Shown one piece after another: positions 30,371-42,400 of a stretch of DNA of 64,000 nt (positions within the stretch are counted from its first letter, which is position 1; every line of letters begins with the position of its first letter). The translations under genes were made by a program, and so were the position numbers. The stretch covers positions 6,696,001 to 6,760,000 of the forward strand of contig CM051514.1 in assembly GCA_028015205.1 (NCBI GenBank). Reading direction: 5' to 3'. Below the pieces are notes generated by a model. It was not told the origin of the DNA. It was given only the letters and a program-made list of their open reading frames with translations, and ran no database searches. This DNA comes from Mytilisepta virgata. Taxonomy: Eukaryota; Mollusca; Bivalvia; Mytilida; Mytilidae.

Positions 30371-31679
30371 CGTCATAAATCATTCTTGAAACTTTTGAAG
30401 ATTGGTAAATGTAAAATCATGGTCAAAAACTATGTTGCGATGTCCCCCCCCCCACCAGTGATGGCAGCCATCATATTACCAGGTTTAACTATACGAAGTT
30501 CTTAAAATTCTCTCTTTGTTCTTAGTCGTATGATATTTCTTTATTGGAGTTTTTTTTCACATTCAGCGCTCAGTGGACTCAGGCAATATTTTTTTGGCTA
30601 CAATGTAGGACCAAATCAGCTCAAATGTCGTTCACCGATATTGTCACCTGTAAACTTTAATAAGGGGGAAAATTTAGTATGTGTATGTGTATACGTATAC
30701 CAGATTTTCCGTGGGGGGGGGATTGGTTATATACTCATTTTTCCTCGGGGGAAAATCTGATATATACTAAATTGTCCGGGGGTAATCTGATTATATACCC
30801 ATTTTTCCGGGGGGAATTCTAGTATGGGGGAAAAATTTGAAGGTAACACCGGTACCGGTTCATTAAATCTGCGCACTTTCTTTTTTCATTACATTTTCGC
30901 CCATTTTTTATTACAACTGAGTACTGTTATCATACAACTCATTGTCCATTGTTTATTTTCCTTACGACTTTATCAAATTTTATATTTCTATCTAGCACCT
31001 CGTCCGTTGCCCCCTGCTCACTAACTATTAGGTGAAGTGGGATTTTCAGCAGGACATTAGTTTCACGTAAAAATTCAACATATATACACATACAAGACGT
31101 AAATGTTGTAATTTTACAGATAATAGAATTCCAGTAGCACTAAACTCCAAGTACTCATCTGTACTCTATCGGATTCATCTCTCGAATTTTTCATGCGCAG
31201 TTGTAATATTAAAACGTGCGCAGATGTAACGGTCATTAATTTAAAAAAAAAAAGTGTGCAGTTGTAATGCAGCCGGTGGTACAACCATATATAATTTTTA
31301 GGGGTGGGGATTCGGAGAGGCAACGAAGGAATTTGAAAGAAATAGGCCACAAAATTTGGCAAAAAGGTATGCAAGCTACAAAATGTGCTAAAATAGACAA
31401 AATCTAATGTTAAATTGATTTAAATAATGGTATATTTATTTAGGGAAAAAAGCTGGGCTCATGTATGCTGTGAAAAAATTTCAGGGTCGCACCACCCCGC
31501 ACCCCCCCCCCCCCCCCCACCTTTCCTATTTGCTTCGTAAAAATTTCACGACTTTGCCATACTTGAAATTGTGGCCCATGAATGAAAATTGTCAGTTTCT
31601 TGGTTTTGGTTGTCCGTACAGTATTTCATACAATTCTTCGGCATATCGTACGTATTGGTTGTGTCGTAAATTACCAGAT
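30371..31679. other. no gene; G/C homopolymers and short repeats
   Basis: 30660-30840 repeats GGGGGAAAATYTGRTATATAC units. 31290-31350 has another diverged start of the ATTTGATTTTTAGGGG family. 31501-31518 is a C run. No exon recognised. Confidence 0.5.
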
Positions 31680-31925
31680 TTAGGGAGCGACCATTTGATT
31701 TTTATGGGTGGGTCTAGGATCAAATTTGAAATAAAAAGGCAGGACCAGGATTTGGGCAAAATAAAAAGACAGGATCACTTTATGTGTAAAAAAAAATGCA
31801 GGGCCTGTGCGTCAAGACCAATTTTTTGGTTTAAATGAAAATGAAAATTTAGGCCGAAAAAAAATCCAGGACCAAAATTTCGATGAAGAAAATAGGCAGG
31901 ATCAAACATTCGATACTGAAATTTC
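31680..31925 (+). repeat. GGGAGC-ACCATTTG family copy
   Basis: Best copy of the family: AGGGAGCGACCATTTGATTT, then AGGATCAAATTTGAAATAAA, AAGGCAGGACCAGGATTTGG, AAAGACAGGATCACTTTATG and ATAGGCAGGATCAAACATTC. The minus-strand and plus-strand open frames across it are not genes. Confidence 0.85.
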
Positions 31926-33300
31926 CCGTAAAATGTTAATTTTATGCACATTAAAACGCTTGTTTATCCAATATCTAGCTGGGACATTTGAATCCATTAA
32001 TAGGACCATTCTCTCCGTATATAAATCAAATGATGTCCGGATTTTCTTAGAATTCTCTTTTAATGACGATTATATTATTATAATTGAATATAAAACTGTT
32101 GGGATTATCGTAGTACAGGAAAATTCCGCGTAAATGACAATTGTAAAAATGTTATTCAATAAGATACTTACAAAAATGTATCCAAACTGTAAATTTCTGC
32201 TGTTGTAACGCACAAACATTGCACCAAGTTGTATTGGGGAGTGAAGGTATTATGATGTTTACTTATATCTCGAGGCAAAGAAATAATTTTACGGGCGGAA
32301 ATTGCTTATAGCTCTTTCGTTGTTTAACATAAAAACTGTATAATTAAATAATGTTTTACATCTTCAGTATTTATAGGCAGTTTCCTTGTATTGTTTATTT
32401 CAATAAACTACGGATAATATTAGGTGGTAAATATTATCGGATTACAACGACTTTGAAGTTTTCAATATTTGTTAAAAATCATGTTTTCATCCATGCGTAC
32501 AACGCGAGAAAAAAGACAAAACTGCTGATTTGAAATTGTTTTAACGACACTATGCCCGTTCTTGCATCTTAATTTTTAAGGTGATAAATTGACATGTATG
32601 ATAAACTTTTTAATTTTTGTACAGTGACGCGATTGTGAACGGTTAATCCTAAACCTTGATTTTAGTTTCTAAGAAGTTGTTAAATTAAACATTTTTCCAG
32701 TTTTACAATTTTCAAGTCCTAGATTATAATACTTTTACTGAATATATACTTGAAACTGATCGGACTTCTATTCCTCATTCGGAAACAAACATGGTTAATT
32801 TATACACATGCGTGAATGCATATTTCATTGAACCTGTTAATCTCATGTGACAAGGGTATCAACCGTAAGAAATTCTATGCGACTCTATTGTAAACCATGA
32901 TTTTTTTTTCAATTTTCTGACACACAGAGTAAACAACACTAGTGTGAAGTTGGCGCACAACACCAGCCCACAGTAACCGATAGCCCACAATAAGCCAGCC
33001 CACAACATAAGAAATACAGCATTCGTCGCCGGATTAAGCTTGACTAAGCCTCGATGCATCTCTTACTATGTATATAAGTTACACAGAATAATACATGTCT
33101 ATATAGCGAGTAAGATATTTAATAAAACACAAAATGCACTTTAAAAACAGGTCTTCTTTGACGTCTGGGTTTTCGGAAATATTTGCAAAACTTAAAAAAA
33201 AACAACAAAAAAAAGAAAACAAATCTTTTAAAATATTATATATATCCAAACTTAATGCCGAGGAACAGAGTATGATACAAAACTGTACCTTCCAGTCTGG
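31926..33300. other. no gene recognised
   Basis: AT-rich. 32955-33010 has a small AGCCCACA repeat cluster. I see no exon with both splice sites and a domain. Confidence 0.5.
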
Positions 33301-33309
33301 TACTGTGAA

Positions 33310-33572
33310 ATTAAAGACATGATATGGACCTATCTGGAAACTTGGGCCAGCCCTTATCAATCGAGTCTAATTAACGACCATTGTATGAGAGGTAGGTATG
33401 GCCTAGACCTTTCGTACAAACTACAGTTTGGGATCCCTAGAGGCGTAGGGGAAACTCTGGCCTTGTTGCGAAATGGTACCTCTCAGCCAGATGATATGAA
33501 CCTATTTGGAAACTTGGATCACCCTTTAGCAATCGAGTCTAATTGTCAATCTACAAGTTCAAAATATGAATA
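33310..33572. repeat. two diverged direct repeats
   Basis: GATATGGACCTATCTGGAAA...ATCGAGTCTAATT at about 33320-33373 is repeated as GATATGAACCTATTTGGAAA...ATCGAGTCTAATT at 33493-33545. Non-coding. Confidence 0.7.
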
Positions 33573-33839
33573 AATTATTGACAAGTATTTTTGCAACAAA
33601 AATTATTTCTAAAAAAAACCATAAGAACACAGTTTACCACTAGAATACAGATATATATTCTGTTCCCACTCATTATTGACACCTTTCCGAGTCAGCTGAA
33701 ACTTTGCCTTTGTCATTGAATGAGTAGACCTACCTGTAATTGTTTTCTGCATATAATTAATGGATGCACACCAAGGAGATTTGACTGCTTCAGATAAGAT
33801 TTTGGATACCAAAAAGGCATCATTTATCAATGGAAACTT

Positions 33840-34260
33840 GACGTTTTTAATATTGATAGTAAGGCACCATTCCCTTCAAAACTGAATAAGTATGTCAAGA
33901 TTGTAAAATAATATCATCATCATACACCAAACAGTGCAATGGTCAGTCTTTTAGTAATAAGGTATCTTTATACCCTTGCATATATTTTGATAATCATTAA
34001 TAAATATATTGAGGAGAATTAGGACGCAAATTATAGCCTTGTTTAACACCTAAATTAATGCCATTGCTATTAGTTATTTCATTACTGTTATACAGGATTT
34101 AATAACTGCTTATATATTTTCATAATGTTATAGTAACGAGATGATCCAACAACAATCTCTTAAAGTTTTAATTTCATTCCGGTGTGAATGACAGTGTCAT
34201 ATGCTTTCTGACAACAAACCAGGCATACAATCTTCGATTCCTTATGTTTTTATGGAAATA
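33840..34260 (-). pseudogene. decayed LINE reverse transcriptase fragment
   Basis: On the minus strand, in shifting frames, are RT motifs in the right order: KAYDTVIHTGMK (usually FDxVxH), GVKQGYNLRP (usually GVxQGxxLSP) at about 34036-34050, and VYDDDIIL (the catalytic DD box) at 33903-33926. Several frameshifts and stops. An old non-LTR retrotransposon. Confidence 0.75.
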
Positions 34261-34345
34261 TATGGTAGGAGGTTCGGGCCCTTTGTGTTAAAAACCAGTT
34301 TGACACTCATTTGTTTAAAGATTTGAGCTTCTTAGGGAAATACAG

Positions 34346-34990
34346 AAGACGTTAGCCCGTACCTTTAATTTCGGCTTCCGCTACATAGATGATGTTTTAT
34401 CACTCAACAATTCACGTTTTGGGAATTTCTTACATCTCATATATCCCAATGAGCTCGAAATTAAGGATACGACAGACACTGCCAAGTCTGGTCTTATCTT
34501 GACCTTCACCTCGAAATTGACAACCGAAGGAAGATTGAATAATAAACTTTACGACAAACGGGATGACATCCTAGAGAGAGCCCGGCTCCTGACAGAAAAG
34601 TTTCTCAGACGGGGGTATGTTGCTCCTAAGTTGGAGTTATCCTTATTAAAGTTTTATGGACGTCATCATGACTTGGTTGGCAGGTATGAAAAAACCGTTT
34701 CCAAAATGAAAATGGACTTGTTCCATTGATGTTGTCCCTTCCTCATACCGGATTTGACATGGGCAGCATGGCGGGTGTCCTGCAGGAAGCAGAGACTGCT
34801 TACTCTTCTGGAGCACCGGAGTTTACCCCGGTTTTTTTGGTGGGGTCAATTTTGTTCATCTGTTTTTAGTTTTTAATTGTAGTGTATGTATTGTTTTGGT
34901 CTTGTCTTCGGTGTTCTCCGGAGTTTGTCAGTCATTTCGATTTTTCCCTCCTTCTAATATCCCTTTGGTATTTCTCGACTTTACTTATCA
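34346..34990 (+). pseudogene. reverse-transcriptase element fragment and 3' tail
   Basis: Reads NFGFRYIDDVLSLNNSRFGN and FLHLIYPNELEIKDTTDTAK, then a frameshift, then GRLNNKLYDKRDD, then a jump to LERARLLTEKFLRRGYVAPK. The YIDD box is an RT active site. Bivalve genomes encode many proteins of this type. About 50 residues are missing after YDKRDD and the frame is broken, so it is dead. The tail after the stop (GCATGGCGGGTGTCCTGCAG...) is shared with 43935-44160. Class not assigned (Penelope-like or another non-LTR group). Confidence 0.75.
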
Positions 34991-34999
34991 AGACATGTA

Positions 35000-37900
35000 T
35001 TTAAGACTCTTATTAAACAACTTGCCTATGGAGCTTGTAATTGTAAGTCTTGGGTAGTTGTTTGGGGCCTGAATATCATTTGTTATAGTGTTATTTACCC
35101 CATTTGTCAAATCGCTTCAAACCAAAGGGACAAATCAAATTAAGCCCCAAATGGGACGAACATTTTGCATTTATCGGTTTTCATCTACCTGTTATGGTTC
35201 TTCAGATATTTTGAGAACTTTCGTCCCGGACACAGGGTGACACCGAAATAATCCTTGTCTAACTGAATCCGAGTCGCAAAATGATATGTCGTGACAATTT
35301 TTCTCTCAAAGACTGAAAATGTGGTGGAAGAATAATAATGATAATATTCATGAAATACTGTAAGGCCTTTCCCCTCTTGGGAAAGACATTAATAATAATC
35401 AGATGATATACAGGAAGGTCTTCCTGTTGAAGACGTTAATAATGTTAAAAAATCTAAATAGTTTTTACACAGAACATATGCAGAAAGGTATAAAAACTTA
35501 CCTAGTGCGAATTTATGTTGAATTCTACTATGTTAAGGCTATTTTACAACATTCCCCCTTTTTTTGGCAGAAATTTGAAAAAGCTCCAATCAAGTTGATA
35601 GGGCATTTCGGTGGGGGGGGGGGGGGGGTTAACTCAATGATATTTAGATAAGGGACGTGCGGCAAATTCGGGTCAAGATATAAAGCCGGCGGAGATTTCG
35701 GGCGAGTCAGGATTTTAAAAATTTCTGCAGATTTTTATAAAGCACTGAGGAGAATTCAGATCTATCCAATTTCTTTTTGATATCATAGCAAATGTTATTA
35801 TTTTTGGATAATTTCGGGTATGTAATTTTAGCTTTCCTGGATATTTTCGGTTCACAATCCGATATAACGTGGATAATTTCGGGTAGGGGTTTCAAGTTCA
35901 CCGATGCCCACGTCATTAAATGATAAATTTACCAACCCCCCCCCCCCCCTTCCCCCTTTTCGAGATTTGTTTACACCTACTCATCACTGTTGCATGTTTC
36001 CAGTTGATGATGTGAAAACTAATTACTTCCGGATGATATTCTTTTCAAATTTCAATTTACAAGTAAATGACATCATACTATGTACCATACTAATGGCTAT
36101 GTAATGCTGTCAATAGCAAAGAATAAACTAACAATTATTTTTTTCTGCCATGACATTGTGTGCTCAACTGTGTTTTTGTGTAAAATTCTTCAGCAAAATT
36201 TTAAAGGAAATTTTACAATCTGTTAACAAGCAGAAAACTACAACTCATTGTCAGTATCAGAACTTTGTGTTCCTGTTGTAATTAGAGCTTTCGTAACAAT
36301 CAGCAAATTCATTTGTATTCATATTTCGTGTATATTTATTATTAATCGTGTATAAGATTGCTCCAAAAAAGTATAAAATTGCTATTTGTATGAAGATTCG
36401 TGTTTATATTTTTATTCATTTTAAAAAAAAAAAAATTTCTAGGCTATCCATTAACCTTTGGTTAATAAAAGAGGGTATTTTAGAGCCACAGGTTTTATTA
36501 TATGAATTTATAGGTATATATGCTTCATCAATGATTTAAATTGGCTGCATAAAAAATAATGGACATCAAAGATACAAAAGTCATGTTGCAACTTAATTTA
36601 AATGTATTATTACAGCAGTTAATCAGAAAAACAGTAATTTTTATTAACTATATATAAAATTCCATGGTTGATTTCCTTTACAGATGATTTCCAATTATGT
36701 TTCCTAAAAGTTCAAAATCTTCCAGGAAAAAATACAACAAAAAAAATAATCCAATTTTTACAATGACTTCCTGTTCAACTGTTGGTATCTAAGATCTTAC
36801 AAGAAAGATGCACAAACCACAAAAGTTATCTGTTTTTAAGAGTGGGTCTACATAACACAAGGCATAAGTTACCATCTCTTTTTATTGTCAAATAATAACT
36901 TGCAGACGATCTATAAAACACAAGTATGATTCAGATACAAGGATGAATAACAACATCAAAAATTTCATTCATAGCACTCGTTAACAAAATATTTACATAA
37001 CAGAGTATTCTTATGTCTAACTACAAAGGACTCATGACTCTTTATGGCCATTGTTTAATGAAATATGAAAATAATCCAGCCCCACCCCTAAATTATTAAT
37101 AATTTTGTCAGCGAAAAAAAAAAATGGAAACTTTAATATGTTGATGAGAAAATGATGTTTTTGCGAATGAAAACTAACATGATCATGTCGCTCCTTTAAA
37201 TAGGCTGTTTTTTTCAAAAATTTAGCACTTCTGAAAATTTGAATGAGTGGTCATTGTCACTACTACTGGTAACTAGCCTGTCAATACTTATAGTGTGAGG
37301 TGGGGGAAGTTGTTCAGCTGTTGATCTTAATTTACAGATTGCCAATTTTCCTGTCAAAATTTCAGTAAAAGAACAAAACAAACCCATTCAACCGTGACAT
37401 TCAGCACACACCACCCCTTTGACCTAAATTTTCAATAGATAACATCTTAAGGTATTTAGTGACAAAGTTTCATTTTGATAAGAAATCTACTTCCCATTAA
37501 ACGACCTTCAATCTAAACTTTTATGGGCATGTACGTGCAGAGGGATGGACGGACACAGACTGATATACAGACAGGAAAGTAAAAAACTTAGTATATCTTC
37601 AGGGTATACTGATAATCTAGACTTCAGCATTTTGGAGAAGTGACTTCTCCCTCCAAGTCAGGATAGGGAGAAGTGGAGATTTACTGTAACTTGACTTAAC
37701 ACAAAATAAATAAGTTTCATAATGACAATGCAGAAAGGCAAATTCTCATCACATATTTGTCAGTTAAAGGTTTCTTTTATCTCTCAGAATTTTCTTGGTT
37801 CTTAATTTTTTGAAGACTCAGTCTCATCTGTGTGTTTTTTTTATACAGCTTACTGTTACCGACAGCTACATGTACCTCATAGATGTCACAATTAAGATAT

Positions 37901-38930
37901 ACGTCAGTCACACTTTTGATTTACACACAAATCATATATATACCATTATTTATTACCCCCTAATGGAAATGAGTGTTAGAATGCCATAATATGATCTTAT
38001 CAAACACATGGAATATTCAGTCAGTGCAATAGTATAGTTTCTACACCTGGACCCCATTTCACAAAAAAAACAATGTATGCCTAATAATAACTATGTAATG
38101 TTAAAGTGGTACCCAACACTTTGACTAAAATGGATTTGGCTCGTGTAAATTTCATAAAATTTTGACGAAATATTTACTTTAACCTGTTGACAAAAATATA
38201 AAAATTTGAAGAAATTTGAACCACACAATTTACAGGAATAATTTCATTGGATATATAGCAGTTTGACAAACACTAATTTTGATCACTGAGAAGCTTGGTT
38301 GCTCTTTACTAATATAATGTGATTAAAACGTTCAGCTGATTTTTAAAGAGTTAACTCCCTTAGGTGTTCTGTACCCCTTTAAACATTAACTGATCTCAAA
38401 TTGAGAATAAATCGTAATCGTAAGTCATTATTTCTGTGAGTCGGATAATAACAATATGTTACGCTGAGGAATGGAAAGCAAGGAATTATGGGATATATGA
38501 TTAATTATTGGATAAGTGGTCAAATTTAGTAGATTTCATATAACTTATATTATACTGTAAATTATTTGATATTTATTTTGTAAATTTTAATGTTTCATGA
38601 ATCAAAAACTTGAAAATTTGACAAAGATCCAGAATTCATTAACAAAAATTTTAAATGTTTTAACCAGAACTCTGACATTTTTCATATAAAAAAAAAACTT
38701 CCCTACATAGGCCATAATTAATTTATTCCTTTATTGTCATCAAACTTTGTTAAAAATTGAATGGGAGGGGTTCCTTTCAGTTTTTAAAAGATATATCAAT
38801 AAAATATTTGCTTTGTTATTTTTATAAATAAAAAAACTGGCATAAAATTATTTCTTCACTATCGGACTAAATTGTAAAAACTTATTTGAATAATATTTTG
38901 ATTCATTTTCAATTAACACAGTGTGTTCAA
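35000..38930. other. intergenic, no gene recognised
   Basis: AT-rich DNA. 35611-35624 is a G run and 35936-35948 a C run that face each other across a 340-bp segment with TTCGGGTAGGG/GATAATTTCGGG repeats, probably a poly-G/C-ended MITE like 8608-8804. At 37336 is a short GATTGCCAATTTTCCTGTC SINE-tail fragment. Confidence 0.5.
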
Positions 38931-38937
38931 CAAAACT

Positions 38938-38945
38938 GTGTTTAT
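38938..38945 (-). terminator. candidate poly(A) signal of the ERG gene
   Basis: On the minus strand AATAAA occurs here (plus TTTATT), about 185 bp past the ERG stop codon. Other AATAAA copies lie further left, so the exact 3' end is uncertain. Confidence 0.4.
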
Positions 38946-39126
38946 TTTACAACAGCCCCCAAAAAATCAATACTAAACATGAAAATGAGCCATCCTGCAA
39001 GAATATAATCTTTAACAAACAAACAAACAAATATATAACAAACAATCTCAATGTCAACAAAAACAACTTTGGCTACAATCAAAACCTGCTACAACAAACT
39101 GGAAGATTTTCTAATTCATTTCAGTG

Positions 39127-39402
39127 CTATACTATAGTGTGTTGTTTTATGCTAGTATGTGGCTTTATGTCTGTGTTCAATATCTCTTCTGATGGTGTGT
39201 TTTGAGATCTTGTATTTGATTGGATATCTGATTGAGCTATTCCTGCTCCTGATTGGTTGGTCTGTCCTTCCTGTTCTGCTTCACTATGTTCTGAACATAA
39301 TCCATCTATTCCATGTTTCTGTAAATCTATCAATTTTTGTCTCTTTTGCTGAAGATCTTCTTCAGATCTACGTTTCCATGGCGATTCTAAACAATTTCGG
39401 TC
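39127..39402 (-). CDS. ERG: ERG exon L: C-terminal tail and stop
   Basis: 92 codons with stop TAG at 39127-39129, phase 0 start, acceptor [33 protein letters not shown] then a Gln/Ser/Thr-rich tail ending KQHTIV. No similarity to vertebrate ERG tails; assignment rests on phase, splice site and position. Confidence 0.82.
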   Translation of the reverse strand, partial: DRNCLESPWKRRSEEDLQQKRQKLIDLQKHGIDGLCSEHSEAEQEGQTNQSGAGIAQSDIQSNTRSQNTPSEEILNTDIKPHTSIKQHTIV

Positions 39403-42400
39403 CTGAAGTTAGAAGAATTACAGATATGTTTTATATGTTGATCATGTTAATGTGATTAAAAAATTTGCAAGGCTACCATGTCAAAAAATGAATTGCGACC
39501 AAAGTTTTGAAAAAATAGGCGTACCAAAATGTTTTCAACTGGCTGGGATCAAACTTGAAATACAACTGTTTTGAATCAGGTCTGCCACTGGAAAAATGCC
39601 TTAAAAGATTCTATGTGCACCTTTATGATGTCATAAAGCAGTTTGTTTGGCAAGCCTGTATCACAGCAATATCTAAATTCATCGAGTGTTGAAATAATTA
39701 TGTAAAATGTGAAGACCTTTCATTAGTAATAAAGGTTGAGCGATAGTGAGGTATAAAATAAGAATTTAAAGGCCCAGCCCATTTGTAAATGACCACAACT
39801 CTCTAACCTCCCATGAATATTTTCTATTCTTATATGACAAATATGCTAATTTTTGGTCATTTGAGTTATCTTATATGTATCCATATTTTTAATTTAAACT
39901 ATTTTCGTAAGATAACCATATACACAGTCAAAATAAATAATTGACAGCTAACCGTCAGGTCATTAAAAAATCAAGATGGCATGGCCTACTTAAATGTGTA
40001 TTTCAGTGTACAGCATTGTCATAATTGTTGTTGTACACAACTATTTTGGCTGTAGCCATCATTTCTTTGTAAAGATACACAATTTCGTGTGGAAAAAGCT
40101 TACCAAATTCACGTTTACAGAAAAGCCTCTATACGCCTGTGCTAAAAGTGGATATACCGGTTAATATATCGTTTGATGATATATAGGACGTCATATTAGA
40201 ATTGAAGTTCAATACTAAACTTTGTTATTATGCATAACAAACGCAGACATCATATTTACTAATAATGAAATATTTTCCAGTGCGGATATTTTTCGAAACA
40301 ATTGTATTCTGAAAAGACAATTACATAAAGCTGTCCTTCCGTTTTTCTCAAAAGCTTTAGAAGAAGACTGAAGAGTACATTTCAAGGCTTCCAAAACGGT
40401 CATATATTCCGGACTTGACCGAAACTTTCATAAAAAGTATGGCTGCTCTCAGCCTCAAACGGTCAAATAGAATTGGTTTGCCACTTTTTGTTATTCAAGG
40501 CATTTTCATAAAATGGTCATTTCAATTTTTACCAACTATCGATCGATAAAAATGTCCGTTTGGGGCTTTGGCATGTCCGTTTGGGCATTTTAGTTTATAA
40601 TTGTGGCAATCTATTTCACAAAGATATTTCGGTCATAATTGGGTTTAATAAAACAGATGCGGCATACTTCAGATACTTTGAAGTGTACTACATTTACAAA
40701 AATCACTAAGACAATACAACAAAGGACTTAACACAGAAAAAAATGAATAACATCTACGGGTCCTTTAACATGACATTTTTCTTAAGTGTATTCAGAATAT
40801 CAGAAAAAAATAGAAAAAATATAAGTGAACCAACACCTGAAGTGGTGATTGTGCGGTAGGGTAAAAACGAGTGGACATGTTTCGCCAACAAGCGTGGCGT
40901 CTTCAGGACAAAATTTCATATGTAATATTGTCCTGAAGACGCCACGTTTACTAATATCAGTAAAATATCTGAAGGCTTTGAGTAAAAATTATATGTAAAT
41001 ATAAAAGTAAAACAAACACTTACATACCAGCCGTTCTTGGTATACCAAATGTGTAGTATCATTAGAACCAGGACTTGATACAGTGTCGTCATCAAACTCA
41101 CTGATCTGATTATAATCAGGCGGTGGGGGTAGATTGCCATCTGGTGGAGATTCCTGGTTGTCCGACTGTATATGGTGTCCTGGTCCTAACTGTGTACGGA
41201 GTATGTCTAATATCATAGCAATGTCAGAACACATCTTGTTTTCAAGACGATTCAGTTGTCTAAAATATACATTACATTTTTTTAAATCTATGCTTTAAAA
41301 TAAATTTTTATTTACATTTTATACTTAGTACAGGGGAAACATTTAATATTTCAAATAATGAAACATGGCACTGTAACATGCCAAATTTCCCTATAGGCAT
41401 CACTAACAATGACTGATATTAAAAAGATATATGAGGTTTTCATACCACTGAATAACAAGAAGCCGTCTGAGTGACAGCCGACCAGATTTTCATTCATCAC
41501 TTGTTTGCAGCCAGTGCCAAATGGAAAAACCAGTTAATAACACTAAATAATCTTTCCTAATGAAAACTATAGAATCATTTAGGAACATCTGCTTCAGTTA
41601 TTCATTTTTTCCCTTCACATTCATTGGCCCTTGTGCAACTCCCTAATACACAATCACAGTGATAATAAATTTTCACCTTGACCATGAAAGGTCGATGTCA
41701 ATTTCACAGTTATCCCCATTGAGAGAAAGTCCTATTTTATATTTGTAAATGTTAACATTTATCTCCCTTTAAGTGACATATTATACCAGTAATAGTCTCC
41801 TATTTCATTTTTTGTGGTGGCCATATTGATCAAATTACTATATCGATCATTATATTTATCTTCCCTCATATCATCTTTGTCCTATTTTATCTTTACCACC
41901 AAATTACTATATCAATCTTAATATTTATCTCTCAATATGTAGTTCTTTGATCTTCACAGTTGTCTCCCTTTATGTGACATATTTAATACTCATATTTTAT
42001 ATACTGAATCAAATTGGGGTAACAAAACGTTTTCTTGTTTTCTTTGAAAAAAAAATTCCAGATACTTTGCTACCCATGAATTAAATTACTGCATTAGTCT
42101 TTGCATTTATCTCCCTTTGAGAGGGACTTCATAATACAAAGTTTTACACTGAATTACCTTGTAAGGTCATCAAGACGCCTTTCTACATCTTGAGGACTTG
42201 TGTGGCCATCGCTCGTCTGAAACACCTCAGTTACTGGAATGAACTGTTGTCCTCCTTGGCAGTCTTCAAACTGGGAATGTGTCGACGGACTTGAAACAGG
42301 TAATGTCATGGACGATGTGGACTTTGGCACACTGGAACTGGAAGTTACCCTTCTCTATGTAAAATAAGAAACTTTATTCCAGACATTTTACATAAGAGTT

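Noticed and set aside
31461..32133. Plus-strand frames of 108-125 aa
   Set aside because: They run through the dispersed repeat at 31680-31925; repeated KRQDQ-type peptides come from its AGGCAGGATCA units.
33609..33830. Minus-strand frame ending at a good donor
   Set aside because: Adjacent to the LINE relic at 33840-34260 and with no domain or partner exon; probably retroelement-derived.
39159..39455. 98-codon hydrophobic plus-strand frame
   Set aside because: Antisense shadow of ERG terminal exon L.
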